The position numbers and the translations under genes are program-made. Positions 10,673 to 22,154 of a DNA stretch of 64,000 bases are shown here, one piece after another (the first letter of the stretch is position 1; every line of letters begins with the position of its first letter). The notes beneath the pieces are model-generated. The model had not been told where the DNA came from and searched no databases. It was given only the letters and a program-made list of their open reading frames with translations. Source of the stretch: Phycomyces nitens (taxonomy: Eukaryota > Mucoromycota > Mucoromycetes > Mucorales > Phycomycetaceae); contig JAHRBC010000001.1 of assembly GCA_022702545.1 (NCBI GenBank), positions 3,720,001 to 3,784,000 on the forward strand, written 5' to 3'.

Positions 10673-12502
10673 ATGCCTTGTGGAAACCTCCAAGTTACAG
10701 CCAGTAAGTGCATTGCTTCCTGCCTCTAGGTTTTATCAATCCCTAATCATTATTCTAGTCACCGTCCGCGGCCTTTCCGAGACATGCGTGTCAGGCAAGT
10801 CAAAAGAGAAAAAAAAATGACCAAAATAAAGAAGAACAAATATTTATTCTGGTGTACATATAGATGTCAAACCATTTATTGGATGCTATGTGCAGCCTAC
10901 AGAAAAGAAGCGTACCCGGGCAGTTCAAGGTCAAGAGCCTTTGTGGGATGAAACCTTGAAATGGTATGTAGAAAAAATGTCAGAAAATCATGCGCACACA
11001 CACACACACAATCTAATTCTTTTCAAACAGCCAAGTTCCTGAAGGACAGTCTACATTGACTGTCGAACTTGTCAATGAAGATTCTCGTCTGGCTGGTGCA
11101 ATCGGAAGAGGTCAAGTCAACCTCCAGAATGTATTTAGCAGTGGATCCCACGAACAGTGGGTTGAAATGGTATCTGAAGAGGGAAAATCCATTGGTCAAG
11201 TCCAAGTGAAGCTTGAATTTAGTGTAAGTATTCAGAAAGACAACTCTAGTGCCATGTTTTATTAAAATGTACCTTTAGGAAACCCGCACAGAATATTCGG
11301 AGCACTCCGAATACTCTCAGCAATCCTATTCTGAAGAAACAAGTCGTACAGAGCAGCGTACCGAGAGCTCTATCTCCCAAAGCTCAGAACAAAAGACATT
11401 TGGTAGCAATGACACTGGCGCTGCCCCTCCTATCCAAACACACGAACAAATCCTTATCGAAGGGGAGGATGGCAGCTCGCTTACTCAAGAAAAAAAGCAC
11501 CGGGACTGGGTGGTAAGTGAGATGAAATCCATCAAGATACCAACCAGTTATTGATAAAAATGTCTAAAGAAATTTGGAGGTGCTGCCCTTATTGGAGCCA
11601 CTGCTATTGGCCTTGGCTCTTGGGGAGCTTATGAAGCAAAGGAGCATTACGATGAAAAAAAGGAACAAGAAAGGAAGCATAGTGAAGACGCTCGTCCAGT
11701 TGAGAACAAGCCATTCAAAACCCCCGAAGGGTTCCTTCAATCTGAAACTGATTCTCTTGCTGTTAGTCAGCAGGCCGCAGAGAAATATGAAAAAGTAATT
11801 AATGAGCAAGAAGACCAGCAGATCCAGCAACAGGTTCAAAAACAATCTCTGCACACTGGGCAAATCCAGAATACTGAGCAGCATCAGAGTTCAGAACAAA
11901 GCCAGCAGTCAGAGCAGACCCAAAATGCCACCACAAACTGGCAAACTGATAGTATCGAGAACACTGGAAAACAGCATGCTGATTCTGCTGCTCAAACAAG
12001 AAACCAGCAATTAGATGAAAAGGTTCACTTTGAACGTAAAGAAAAGGAGAAATGTAAAGACGAAAAGAAAAAGGAAGAAAAGTGTAAAGAAGAAAAGAAG
12101 AAGGCAGAGAAGGAGAAATGTAAAGAAGACAAGAAAAAGGAAGAAAAATGTAAAGATGACAAGAAAAAGGCAGAGAAGGAGAAGTGTAAAGAGGACAAGA
12201 AAAAGGAAGACAAACACCACGCTGAGAAGAAAAAGGAGGATAAACACCACACTGAAAAGAAAAAGGAAGATAAATGCAAAGATGAAAAGAAAAAGGAGGA
12301 CAAGCATCACGCTGAAAAGAAAAAGGAAGATAAATGCAAAGATGAAAAGAAAAAGGAGGACAAGCACCACATTGAAAAGAAAAAGGAAGATAAATCCAAA
12401 GATGATAAAAAGGAGGACAAGCACCATACCGAAAAGAAAAAGACAGAAAAGTGTAAAGAGGATAAGCACCATACCAAGACCAAAGATTCTGCCTGGCATT
12501 AA
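10673..12502 (+). CDS. C2-domain protein with glycine zipper and K/E/H/C repeat tail
   Basis: Six exons (10673-10703, 10759-10794, 10864-10963, 11031-11223, 11279-11512, 11570-12502) give 508 residues. Residues 1-120 form a C2 domain: GNLQVTAITVRGL, then PLWDETLKC and GRGQVNLQNVF. C2 folds bind phospholipid, often with calcium, although the usual Asp ligands are sparse here. Residues ~199-218 (FGGAALIGATAIGLGSWGAY) resemble a glycine-zipper membrane segment. A Gln/Glu-rich linker follows. From ~352 to the end, units such as EKKKEDKHHAEKKKEDKCKD repeat. Intron 2 (10795-10863) has a GC donor, TCAG|GCAAGT; only this donor keeps the C2 frame. The function is unknown; a stress-related membrane-binding role is speculation. 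Confidence 0.85.
12040..12486 (+). repeat. Coding repeat array, Lys/Glu/Asp with HH and C positions
   Basis: Degenerate units of about 27-33 bp encode KKKEDKHH(A/T/I)E and KKKEDKCKDE in alternation. The purine-rich coding strand creates long false ORFs on the opposite strand. Confidence 0.85.
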
Positions 12503-14170
12503 TTTGGCTCATATTCTACATATGCAAGTTTCATATACCAAATATATAAATTATGTATACCAGTATATTCCATTGTCTTTATTATTTATTAAAATAACTG
12601 TTTGGACATGTTAAACGAACTAAAAGTCTAGTACCAAACTAGCTTAAATGTCAAAAGTATCAGTAAAGTACATGGTACTCAAAGATGCATTGTAGATTTG
12701 AAATCTGGCTAGGTTTTAACATGTATATTGTAACCGTATATGCTTGATAGGCTTTTATTATCTTTACAGCTAGATATATTCCAGCATTATATTTAAAAGT
12801 AGTATATGGATGTTAAAGAACATTGATAATAATTCTAAAATCCTTGATATTCATATCACAAGTAGATAAATCAGTTTATACATTGATAATCTACAGCAGA
12901 AAACAATTGATAGTTTCAAGGTTAATTATTCACTCGTCACCATCAAGACCTCGATTATGACTGATAAGAATTAACTATGGTATCAATCGGCTACCAGTCT
13001 TTGATATGCCATTTGGTTACAGATAATTTGTCCATATATTACTACAAAAGTCTAAACTAACACTCACCAGAATTCAGTCCATTTCTCAAGTATTATCCGC
13101 ATCCTGAAACTATCGATTATATCAAATGCTTTAGAACACTATATTTTTATGAAAATTCCACATATGAAACATATAACCAATTAACACCCTTGTATTTGGC
13201 TGCATCAATATATAATAAGATATAACAGAACCTTATATTATTCTAGTTTCCATAATAGTGTATACAATCTGTCATTTGTAATAATCCTTATTTTAACAAA
13301 GATCCTTTCAGCTTTTAAGGATTCGCGTCTAGTGAGTCTATCAAATTTGCTCAAACTTTAGGCGACAGGAAAAGGTACAGATCTGCTTGTACTTGAACAG
13401 ACTCTATAGTTTTTCCCTTTTTCAAGTCCATATCCCTTTTATTTAACTCTGACAGACCCACACCTGGTTCAATATTTTGTACATGATACATGCTATACAT
13501 ATTTCTTTTTGTTTCTCTCATTATCCAAAGATCGGTAAACTTGAGGGCATAAAAAAAAGAAAGTAAAAAGGGTATAATTAATTTTTGAATATTATGAATT
13601 GGGAGAATCAGAACCAAGACGACACAATGACCCTTGGTCTAATTTGACTAGGCAGCTCAAATCTTGACCCTTGAAAACCATATTACCTTGATAGTTAAAC
13701 CTCACTCTAAAGCACATTTTATTGATTTATCGTTTTTGTTTCAAAGGAGCCTCGTACTCTTAATATTCAACTGTGTATTACAATAAAGGATGTCTAGATA
13801 CCTTGCAGCTTTTACTTACAGAGTCATCCTTGGATGCAACCTATCACGTAAATGTCTTGTACATTGCATACTACCTTGTTGCTCTTAATGTGACTAATAG
13901 AGTGTCAATAGATAACCTTTTCTATAAACCATACCATGACCTGGTCACTCTAATACTCTAAAGCAGCTCTCATTACTAGAATTACAAACCAAGGGTTTTT
14001 TTTAAAAAAAATGCAAAAAACCCCCCTTTTTTTTCTTGTGAAATTATTGAAACAAACAACCACTTTTTGAAAACTGGATATTGTAAAGTCAAACAAAGAA
14101 AGAAAAAAACCAGTCAAAAAGTGACGGCCCGCCATTTTTTTCTCTCGTCGAGTTCCTACACTGTTACAGA
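12503..14170. other. Intergenic, about 1.7 kb
   Basis: Very AT-rich with no supported gene. A perfect T8A8 tract lies at 13996-14011. Confidence 0.6.
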
Positions 14171-16565
14171 ATGAACGATTCAATCCAGGAAACAATTCAA
14201 AGCAATGAGACGATTGTTCCATCTAAAAGATCTGCCTCAGAGCTTGAGAATGATGGTAATAATCATAAATGAGCTACTGGGATCATTGCACAAGAACAGT
14301 TTCTAAACAATTGTCAATAGACAACAAAAATATTACCGACCAAGAACAAAACTCTGTCGATATCCCCCTTGCCAAACGTAAGAAGTATCAAAAGGCAAAA
14401 AAGAGTGGTGTTCGATCAGCATGTATCGATGGCGAGTGGGTACGGGATATAGACTTGTGAAAAAGTTGATACCAAATATGAGCTTTTGGCTCGAGTTTTA
14501 TAACGATTCTTCCTTTTTAGACCCTCCTACCGAAAATTGCGTTTGAGGGAAGGCGGGAATATGCATCAATTAAAGGTGCTCGCAACTTTATAGTCAGTAT
14601 GCTCAGCAAGGAAAAAGTATTTCCAAAGTGGGTGAATGTCCTTGGTGAAAATAGCCGGATTAAAAAGGTTGTTTTGCTGGACTGTCCTGGATTGGATCCT
14701 ACAGAACTGGGACTTCCCCTGGGCGATTGTTATGTTTCGTCGTCCACGACGCCAGAGATCTACAAATACCTAAAGAAACATGGCCTTGGAACTATAATTG
14801 GAATGAATGAATATTTGGAGACGAACAAAGACGACGTTGTGGCTGTAGCAACATCAACTAACCTGGACAGCACAAAGGCATTATCAGATCGGTTTAATGA
14901 TCTTCTCAGAAGCCCCCTGTCAAAGTCTGAAATCAAGAGATTAATGAGCCCCAGAAATAACAGTAAAGTGAACGCGTGTAAAAGGATGCGGGCTGTATGA
15001 AAACTGATTTGATGCAAACCCCCACTTTATACATCATGTTCCAATTGGATCTTGTTTGTTTAAAAACCAATAGCCAAAGACCGCAAGATTGAGCCAGACA
15101 TCCTTACTCTCAGCCATGTCGAATTGGTAGAGGAAGGCTATCCGATTCCGAGCTCAATTGATACCAAAAGCGAGCTTGTAGAAGGCTGGGTAGAGACTCT
15201 TCCAGGATCCAATAAGACCAATAAGAGACTTGTGGCTCTTGACTGCGAAATGGTAAGATCTCCAAAATTAGGAGTATGGCAAATTAAAAAAATAAATCAA
15301 GAAATAGACGAGGCTGATGTTTATTATTATTATTGTTATTGTTATTTATTATTATTATTACATGTTTCTTAATCCTGGGGAACACTGTGATATTACTTAG
15401 TGTAATACTGCAAATGGCTTGGCCGTTACACGTGTAGCCCTAGTAGATCAAGGTAAATAGCAGCAAATCATTACAATTGCTCAAAGATCCTATATACTTT
15501 AAGCTCCAAATTCTCATAAAGATATTTTAAAATATAGATCACAAAACATTGATCAACTCCTTTGTCAAACCAGACGAGGAAATCACTGACTATCTTACTA
15601 ATTACAGCGGCGTGGATGCAGCCTCCCTTGAGAATATTGAAACAACCTTAAAAGACATCCAGGCACAGATTATGGAGCATGTAGACGGTGATGTCATCTT
15701 GGTTGGCCATGGACTTAACAATGATCTCAACTGTCTCCGTATGCGTCACCCGTATATCATCGATACTTCGACTATTTATCACCATGCCAACGGGTATCCC
15801 GGGAAGCCCAGTTTGCGTAACCTAGCCTACAAATGGCTGAAGCGCCACATTCAAGTCAACCCCGAAAAGAATAAGTCTTTAGATATGGCCCTTGGCCACG
15901 ACCCATGCGAAGACGCTCTGGCTAGTCTTGAGCTGGTGGAACTCAAATTGAAATACGGTTTGGACTATGGGCTCAACTCTCAATACGTATCCGAGACAAT
16001 TATAGACGTATTCAAACGTCTTTCAAAGAAATGCGCGGTTGTTGAGGTTGGAGCTCATAGCGATGTCATATTTTCCAAAAAGTTACAAGACACAGGCGAA
16101 TTCTATTCAGTTTCCACGGATGATGCAGCTGTAGAAACGTTACTTGAAAAGCACGCGACATGCGATGCAGTTCTAGCCAAACTTAAACTTGACGATGCCA
16201 AGGAAGACAGCTTGTTAGGGTACATAAAGTCCATTTACGAGGCGCTTGAACAAGAAACAGCATTTGTTCTATTGTGCGGAAACAGAAACAACGACGAACT
16301 GAACAGGTGAATATCTGAAAAAGAATAACAACAATGATACTGTTTTGTGCAAGCTCTGCTTCTGAACTCACATGCATGCATATGGTGTATTAGATTAAAT
16401 AAGCTTCAGACGTCCTATAGACGTGCACTAGCAAACACGTCTCTTGAAAAAATTCCAGTAGAAAAACGGTGGACATTGGCGAATGATGAGCGACTCAGAC
16501 TTGTACTGGATACCCACAGAAGAGGTCTTTTGTTCGCTTCAATCAAGAATTCTACTCTAGGATGA
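14171..16565 (+). CDS. RNA exonuclease of the REX1/RNH70 (DEDDh) family
   Basis: Seven exons: 14171-14255, 14321-14439, 14521 to 14962 (or 14977), 15074-15252, 15401-15452, 15538-16306, 16394-16565. The product is about 605-610 residues. The exonuclease core is unmistakable: LDCEMC carries the first Asp and Glu, VGHGLNNDLNCL the next Asp, and GHDPCEDA the final His/Asp pair. FVKPDEEITDYLTNYSG, typical of REX family members, precedes them. Such enzymes trim 3' ends of 5S rRNA, tRNA and rRNA precursors in the nucleus. Exon 3 can end at either of two GTAAA donors that both keep frame. The N-terminal half is less conserved. Confidence 0.9.
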
Positions 16566-17296
16566 AACAATTTGCCTGATCGGCCTTGTTTTGGAAATAT
16601 ATATAAAACCCTTTGGTTTCTCTAGTATTGTTGTTGTTGTATGATTGTCGCTTTTATTCCTTTTACCTAAAGAAAGCCAAAAGGGCAATATGTTGAATGT
16701 ACCTGATATAGGAAATTGACCTTCATTGGACCAAGTATATTATATTATAGTACGTTCTAAAAGCCAAAGGATATGTGGATAAAAAAGTAAATAAAATAAA
16801 TCAAATATTTTCTTTTTTTTAAAAATAAATAATAATAATAATATTTAGTAATTAATACAATATAAAATCTTGGGATCCATGAACTCTCGTCTTTCTTTTC
16901 ACTCTCCAATTCTCTCCTTACACACTTTCATGTCCTCCTTAACCAATTCTCTCTCCAAAAGAATCAACCCTTGGGGCCACTCAGCTGCAAAAGTTGGTGG
17001 AATATCTCAAGACGATTGCTGCAAAAAAGATGAACTAGCCCAAGAATTATGTGTCTCAAAACCAGGGTTAGGAATGACACAGGTAAATCCACGATCCTTG
17101 GAAGCCAGTCTGTCCAAGAAAAGATCCAATGTGTATTAAACGGTTCCTATCACTAGTCCTCCAAAGACGACCAGGACAACCAAGATGTCCTAGAAGCCCA
17201 AAAATCTATAATATTACGAATGGTACAGATTATTTAATTACAACACTTGATTCCACGTATTGGTATTCACAATCTTTGTTATTAATATCGTTCTAG
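16566..17296. other. Intergenic or unresolved 5' exons of the next gene
   Basis: An open frame from ATG 16879 to a possible donor at 17081 (CAG|GTAAAT) would join in phase to the RING gene at 17297, but its product resembles no SPX domain. The opposite strand also reads a hydrophobic segment (DILVVLVVFGGLVIGTV) ending in a stop near 17136. Neither reading is secure. Confidence 0.35.
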
Positions 17297-18372
17297 TGCT
17301 CCCCCTTGAATCACAAACGAGCCCATTTCTGCCGTATTCGGGAATTCCTAAAGGAATACCTTTTGGGTATGAATGATCTGTATGGCGCCATTGACGACAA
17401 TGAAGAAGCAAAAGCGATACTCTTGTGCCAAAAACTGTTATCGCAACTCTCTCAGATCGATAGCGCAAAGACGACAAAAAGAGCAAAAAAGAAGCTTGCC
17501 TTGGGGGCAAGGATGGTTAGGCTCTTCTGTGAAGGCCAGCGACAGACTTTGAAAGAGATCCAAGATGCTTTAAATGAGAAGAATGACGATAGATTAAGGA
17601 CAACGTACATGCCGTTTGTCAAAGAGTTTCAGGTCAGTAAGAAGGAAATATCGTACGTGTATTGTATGCATGCATGCATACAAAAGTATAAAAAATATGG
17701 AGTGATCGGTATTGACACCTATATATACTGCAGAGCTGGATTCGTAACTCTTTACCACAACTGGAAGATTATCAATGTTCAATCTGTCTATCTGTCCTGT
17801 ACTTGCCGATCACGCTTGAAGTCTGCCGTCATTCATTTTGCAAACCTTGCCTAAAGTTATACATAAATAACAAGATCTGGCATCCAGACACACCTACTGA
17901 AACAGAGCCTGACCATTCGCAGCCAACACCTTTAGATACAGCTGCGGACCAAGTGTTCAATTGTCCACTCTGTCGGTCTTCCTTTGAAGAGACGACATGC
18001 CAATCTGACATTGGTCTCCAAAACCTCCTGAGCTTTTATTTCCCTCGTGAACAGCGAAGAAGAAGACGAGAGGATATTGGACTCATCCGGGCCTGGTTTT
18101 TATCAGCCCACCTGAAGCTTTCCCACCGAGCCCTGGAAGAAAATAGCAACAACAACAAGAGGCTGAGAGATCCATCTGGTTGTACACCAAAAACATTTAC
18201 TCAACAGGTGGTCAATCTAGCTTGTCTGAATCCGGTGTGGAATGTATATGAAGAGAATCTTGAGAGGGAACGACGAGATACTAGAGCAGGATCTCAGAGA
18301 CGTAGGGCCCAAGATGCCATCTACTATGACGATCTAACCCAGGCACAGGGTATGATTTTCCTCTATGCCTAA
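17297..18372 (+). CDS. RING-finger ubiquitin ligase, probably SPX-RING type (5' end unresolved)
   Basis: Two exons are clear (17297-17632, 17734-18372), encoding 324 residues without an initiating ATG near the front. The frame opens directly after a TTCTAG acceptor, so upstream exon(s) must exist. A basic helical region leads into a C3HC4 RING: CSIC, then CRHSFCKPC, then CPLC. It is followed by LLSFYFPRE. The placement of a FPRE motif shortly after the RING is what I know from fungal SPX-RING ligases related to plant NLA; this is the main basis for the call. The SPX domain itself is not visible. The last residues (GMIFLYA) run through a possible donor, so the 3' end is also slightly uncertain. 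Confidence 0.7.
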
Positions 18373-18398
18373 GACCATTACAGATAGTATTTATCAAG

Positions 18399-18403
<5 letters not shown>

Positions 18404-18439
<36 letters not shown>

Positions 18440-18453
18440 TACATATATACATA

Positions 18454-18487
<34 letters not shown>
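18404..18487. repeat. Compound microsatellite (AT)n and (ATT)n
   Basis: An AT run (18404-18432), a few TATAC units, then an ATT run (about 18455-18487). It lies just 3' of the RING gene. Confidence 0.95.
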
Positions 18488-19027
18488 TAAAATATGTGTA
18501 AATGGTGTTTACTATTCACAAATATCAAACAAGCAAAACAGTGCAGGCAAGGCCACAAACATAGAGCCCTATATGCCTGAAAATTATGTAATAAATAAGC
18601 CTCCAAAACAGTACCCATGTACAGAATGCCCCAGTTCATTTAAACCCTTTCGAGCTGTCCCTGTTGTATGTTTTGTCAATAAAGGGTTGAGATAAAGACT
18701 GCAGAAGGAATATGCATGTCCTCAGACCTTTTCCAATTAAAGTTTCCAAAATGGCTTTAGAAAACATTTGGCTAGTTTGGTAATACACAAAATCCTGTTT
18801 GAATGATTACAGTTTTATATTATTATTTTATTATTATTATTACTATTATTATTATATAATTATTATATAATGCTATATATACATATTAATTTAGCGTTTG
18901 TAGTGTACATGGTCAATTGAAAGTATTCCAGGCCAAATATTTCATATCTGGATATTAAGTAATGTTAATGTGATTAGATATGCATATGCCAATGCCTATG
19001 AAGCATGGCTTAGGATACTGTTAATGG
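18488..19027. other. 3' intergenic region between convergent RING genes
   Basis: About 540 bp with further ATT-rich microsatellite near 18820-18855 and no supported gene. Confidence 0.6.
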
Positions 19028-20534
19028 CTATTGTAAAGACGTAGAAGGCTTTGTTTCTTCCGAGTCCTTCTCCTGTATATGGTCAGTTGCTTTTGCACAA
19101 TCGAATTTACAAACTGGGCAAACACCAGACTTTCTTGTCAGCCAACGATCTATAATTTAACAGTCAATAGAGAAAACAATATAGCCGACGACTTATTCTT
19201 ACCAATACATGAAACACAAAAGATATGGCCACAAGGAAGGATTCGTACGGAAGATAGGTCTGTGAAATCATCGAGACAAATGATGCACAGAGTATTTTCA
19301 GGGTTTGAAAGCTTGTCATTCGAATACACTTGAATAGGACTCATTTTCTCGAGTTTCTTCTCGGAAATTATAGTTCCCGATTGTCTCTCTCTTTCGGAAC
19401 CAATTGGGACAATATCTAGAGGAATCTGGGGGCCTTCCTCAAGACCTCTTGTTACACTGCCAGACCGTCGTCGTCTGACATGGTTCAAAATAAAGAAGCG
19501 AATGAAAAATATACCTTGTTGAAATGCGAGTTAATCAACATTATTCTTCTTGTTCAAGAGACCTACCAAGTGCCACTGCTGCTACCCCCACGACAATGTA
19601 TATAATGTAGCCTCTTGTGCCTGAAAATAAAGACCAAATGTCATCTCGATTACCGTCGTCGTGGGCATTGCTGCTGCCGTTCGTAGTGGCCACATTATTG
19701 GTGACAAAGGAAGTTTCGCCAAGGAATGGTGTGACCTGAACGTACTGCTGCTTAATGGCTTGGTCCGAGAATATCTTTTCGAGGCTCTGGAGAAGTTGAG
19801 TGCCGTACGAATAAGGCACAAAGTAAATGGCCAGAAACGTAGTTTTGAGATCAAGGTCGTTTTCGGACATTTGAGACACGTTGCGTTCTGGGGGAAGAGT
19901 AGCGGGATCCCAGACTGGATAGTCGGTTGTTGTTGTAGGATCGGACTGAATGACGGTGTCATTGTAGGACACGTTGTCGTAAATAAGTATAGCTGTTATC
20001 TGTAGCCGATGGGTGCTTGACAAAGATTGGACTGTATTAATCTTTTCTTTCCAGGAACCACAGCGCCCACCACGCTGGACGAGTCCAATGGATGGCTGGG
20101 ACATCATTGCTGGGCTAGTGGCAGTATTTCCATTGCGGTGCTCCAAGTCTTCAAGGGTAGTGTTTGCACATGCATCGCCAATGTCCATTACTAATCTCTG
20201 TGTATGAATGTAAGAAACAAAGAAAGCCAACAAATTGTCTCTTGTACCTCATTGTGGCCAAAGTAGTCGTCTAGTGGGTAGACAGTCTGGAAATCTAGGC
20301 TATGTAGTTTTTGGGAGGTATCGACTAGGTAGGTCTGGGTGGAGTTGGACTTTAAGATATCGTATTGGACAAGCACTTGCCTAGAAGAATTCCAATAAAT
20401 AAATAAATAAATATACAACAGCAACAGCAACAGCAACAGCAACCAAAATATCAAACGAACCACAGAAATGGGTTTTTATCAGACGCCTGTGCGTGGATAA
20501 AGAGGGGAAATAAAGCAAGGACCAGCCAATGCAT
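19028..20534 (-). CDS. PA-TM-RING E3 ubiquitin ligase
   Basis: Five exons (20534-20461, 20380-20248, 20197-19567, 19514-19203, 19149-19028) give 423 residues. A signal peptide (MHWLVLALFPLFIHAQA) is followed by a lumenal protease-associated-type domain with several N-glycosylation sites (NVS, NDT). The PA label is inferred from architecture. A single membrane span comes next (YIIYIVVGVAAVALGIFFIR) and then a basic stop-transfer, NHVRRRR. The RING is C3HC4: C356/C359, C374, H376, C379, C382, C394, C397. This is the plan of GRAIL/RNF13-type endosomal ligases that sort membrane proteins. The acceptor of intron 3 is the less common AAG. Intron 1 contains a (GCTGTT)n run. Confidence 0.88.
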
Positions 20535-20992
20535 GGGAAATATAGGAAAAAAGAAAGAAAGAAGAGAAACAAGGGAACCAAGGCTTGTAAAAATAACTTT
20601 TATTATATATAATGAAGTTGTGAGGCATGATGTGGAGCAGACCCTGGTACCGAATCTTGGGATTAACAATATATCATCTGTCCTTGGATAATTTAGGCAT
20701 TCCTAAAAAGATGTATATGGCTATTGAAAAGCCAAAATGGCTGCTCATTTATAGATCTTATCTGCTACAGTCTATTCCTATTGACCCAATACAATAATTG
20801 CTGTAGTTGTTGTTCTTGGTTAAAGAAGTACAGGATATGAATCAATTGAAGGACAATGAAGTAAATTGGATAAAAAACCAATAGTATAATAATAATGTAA
20901 TTATTCTATTGATTTTAGTATAATATAATATAATATACAAACATGGTCTAATTCCACAGTATTTTATGATTGCCAGCCCAAAACCATCCAAT
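20535..20992. other. Upstream region of the PA-TM-RING gene
   Basis: 458 bp between two leftward genes. It must hold the promoter of the PA-TM-RING gene and the 3' end of the FAD oxidoreductase. No specific site is recognised. Confidence 0.5.
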
Positions 20993-22154
20993 CTAGCACC
21001 GGTCTTTAGGATCAACAGCCTTGACAGTATCTGGCCCCAGACACGCTACTTTTCCAGTCAGCAATAATTCGGCCATCATTAGGCCAGTGGCAGGTGCATT
21101 AAGGATTCCCCAGCAAGAATGTCCAGTGGCAACAAATAGATTGTCATAGGCAGGGTGTAGTCCAATAAGGGGTGTATTGTCGCGCGAGATGGGAAGATAG
21201 CAGGCCTGGCCAGTGGATAATGTGGCAGAAAATAGCTGTGAAGATATCTTGCCTGCCAAATTCTGCAAGAGGGTGATCGCAGCAGGGTCTACTGGTACAT
21301 CCTCGGCAGATTTTGGAAGAGGTTCGTTATCAGTCGCTCCACAAAGATAGACTGTGCCATCTGGACGTGGATAAACTTCTGGTTCATGGGACTTTTTCCC
21401 TTCAACTACAGCAGTAAACAGAACTTGGGCAGTAAATTTATACTCGGGTTGAAGGATAATGGAGTGTGCGCGTGCGCCAGTAATTGGAAGTTGGCCGCGC
21501 TTACTACGACCTTTCAAGGGCAATTGGCCGCTCCATGGGCCCATGCACACTACCACCGAATCTGCCTTGATTTCTCGGCGATCCTCTAAAATTACACCTG
21601 TAACCGACTTATTTCTGTAGGCCAGTTCACGCACTCCTTGTCCACACTCTATCTTGACACGTCCGGTCTTTTGGGCCACCTCGAGCAAATGTCGAGTAAA
21701 AAGACCAGGATGGACCTGTGCAGCTGTCTTTTTGGTGCCAAGCAGCTCTACGGTCCGTACATTTTCATCCAAAAGCCAATCAACCTCGTTTATAATCTTT
21801 CCTCCTCCCTTGCCAGACTGTATGAGGACCGAGTATGCTGTAACTGGACGATAGCCGAATTTATCGCCCCCAAGTTCTTGGGCAAGTTGGGCGTGTAGCT
21901 CAAAGGACTTTCGAGACAACTCGGCCGTATCTGCTCCATCGTTCCTATTGCAGGACTCATCAGACCTCTTGGCAATTGATATGTTTATCGTACCAGTCAA
22001 AGGCAAGAAAGCCACCTGCCTTGCCACTTGCACCGCAGGCTATGTCGGTTTTTTCTATCATGGTCACTTCTACTTCCTTTGAATTCCGTGTGAGGTAGTA
22101 TGCTGTACAGGCGCCCATGACACCTGCACCTACAATGACAACATGGCGTGGCAT
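20993..22154 (-). CDS. FAD-dependent oxidoreductase, DAO fold, Tda3-like
   Basis: Two exons (22154-21994, 21944-20993) give 370 residues. The N-terminal dinucleotide-binding motif is HVVIVGAGVMGACTAYYL with the acidic ribose-binding E in VTMIEK. GASGKAGGFLAFDW follows, as in fungal Tda3 proteins. The C-terminal FAD block is VATGHSCWGILNAPATG. These fit the D-amino-acid-oxidase superfamily, which oxidises amines or amino acids with FAD; the substrate of Tda3-type members is not established. The 49-nt intron is required: reading through it loses the GADTAELSRKSFELH frame. Confidence 0.85.

Noticed and set aside
11799..12512. 237-codon minus-strand ORF rich in Phe, Leu, Ser, and related long frames at 12011-12499
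   Set aside because: It is the reverse complement of the Lys/Glu-coding repeat tail of the C2 gene; purine-rich codons leave the opposite strand stop-free.
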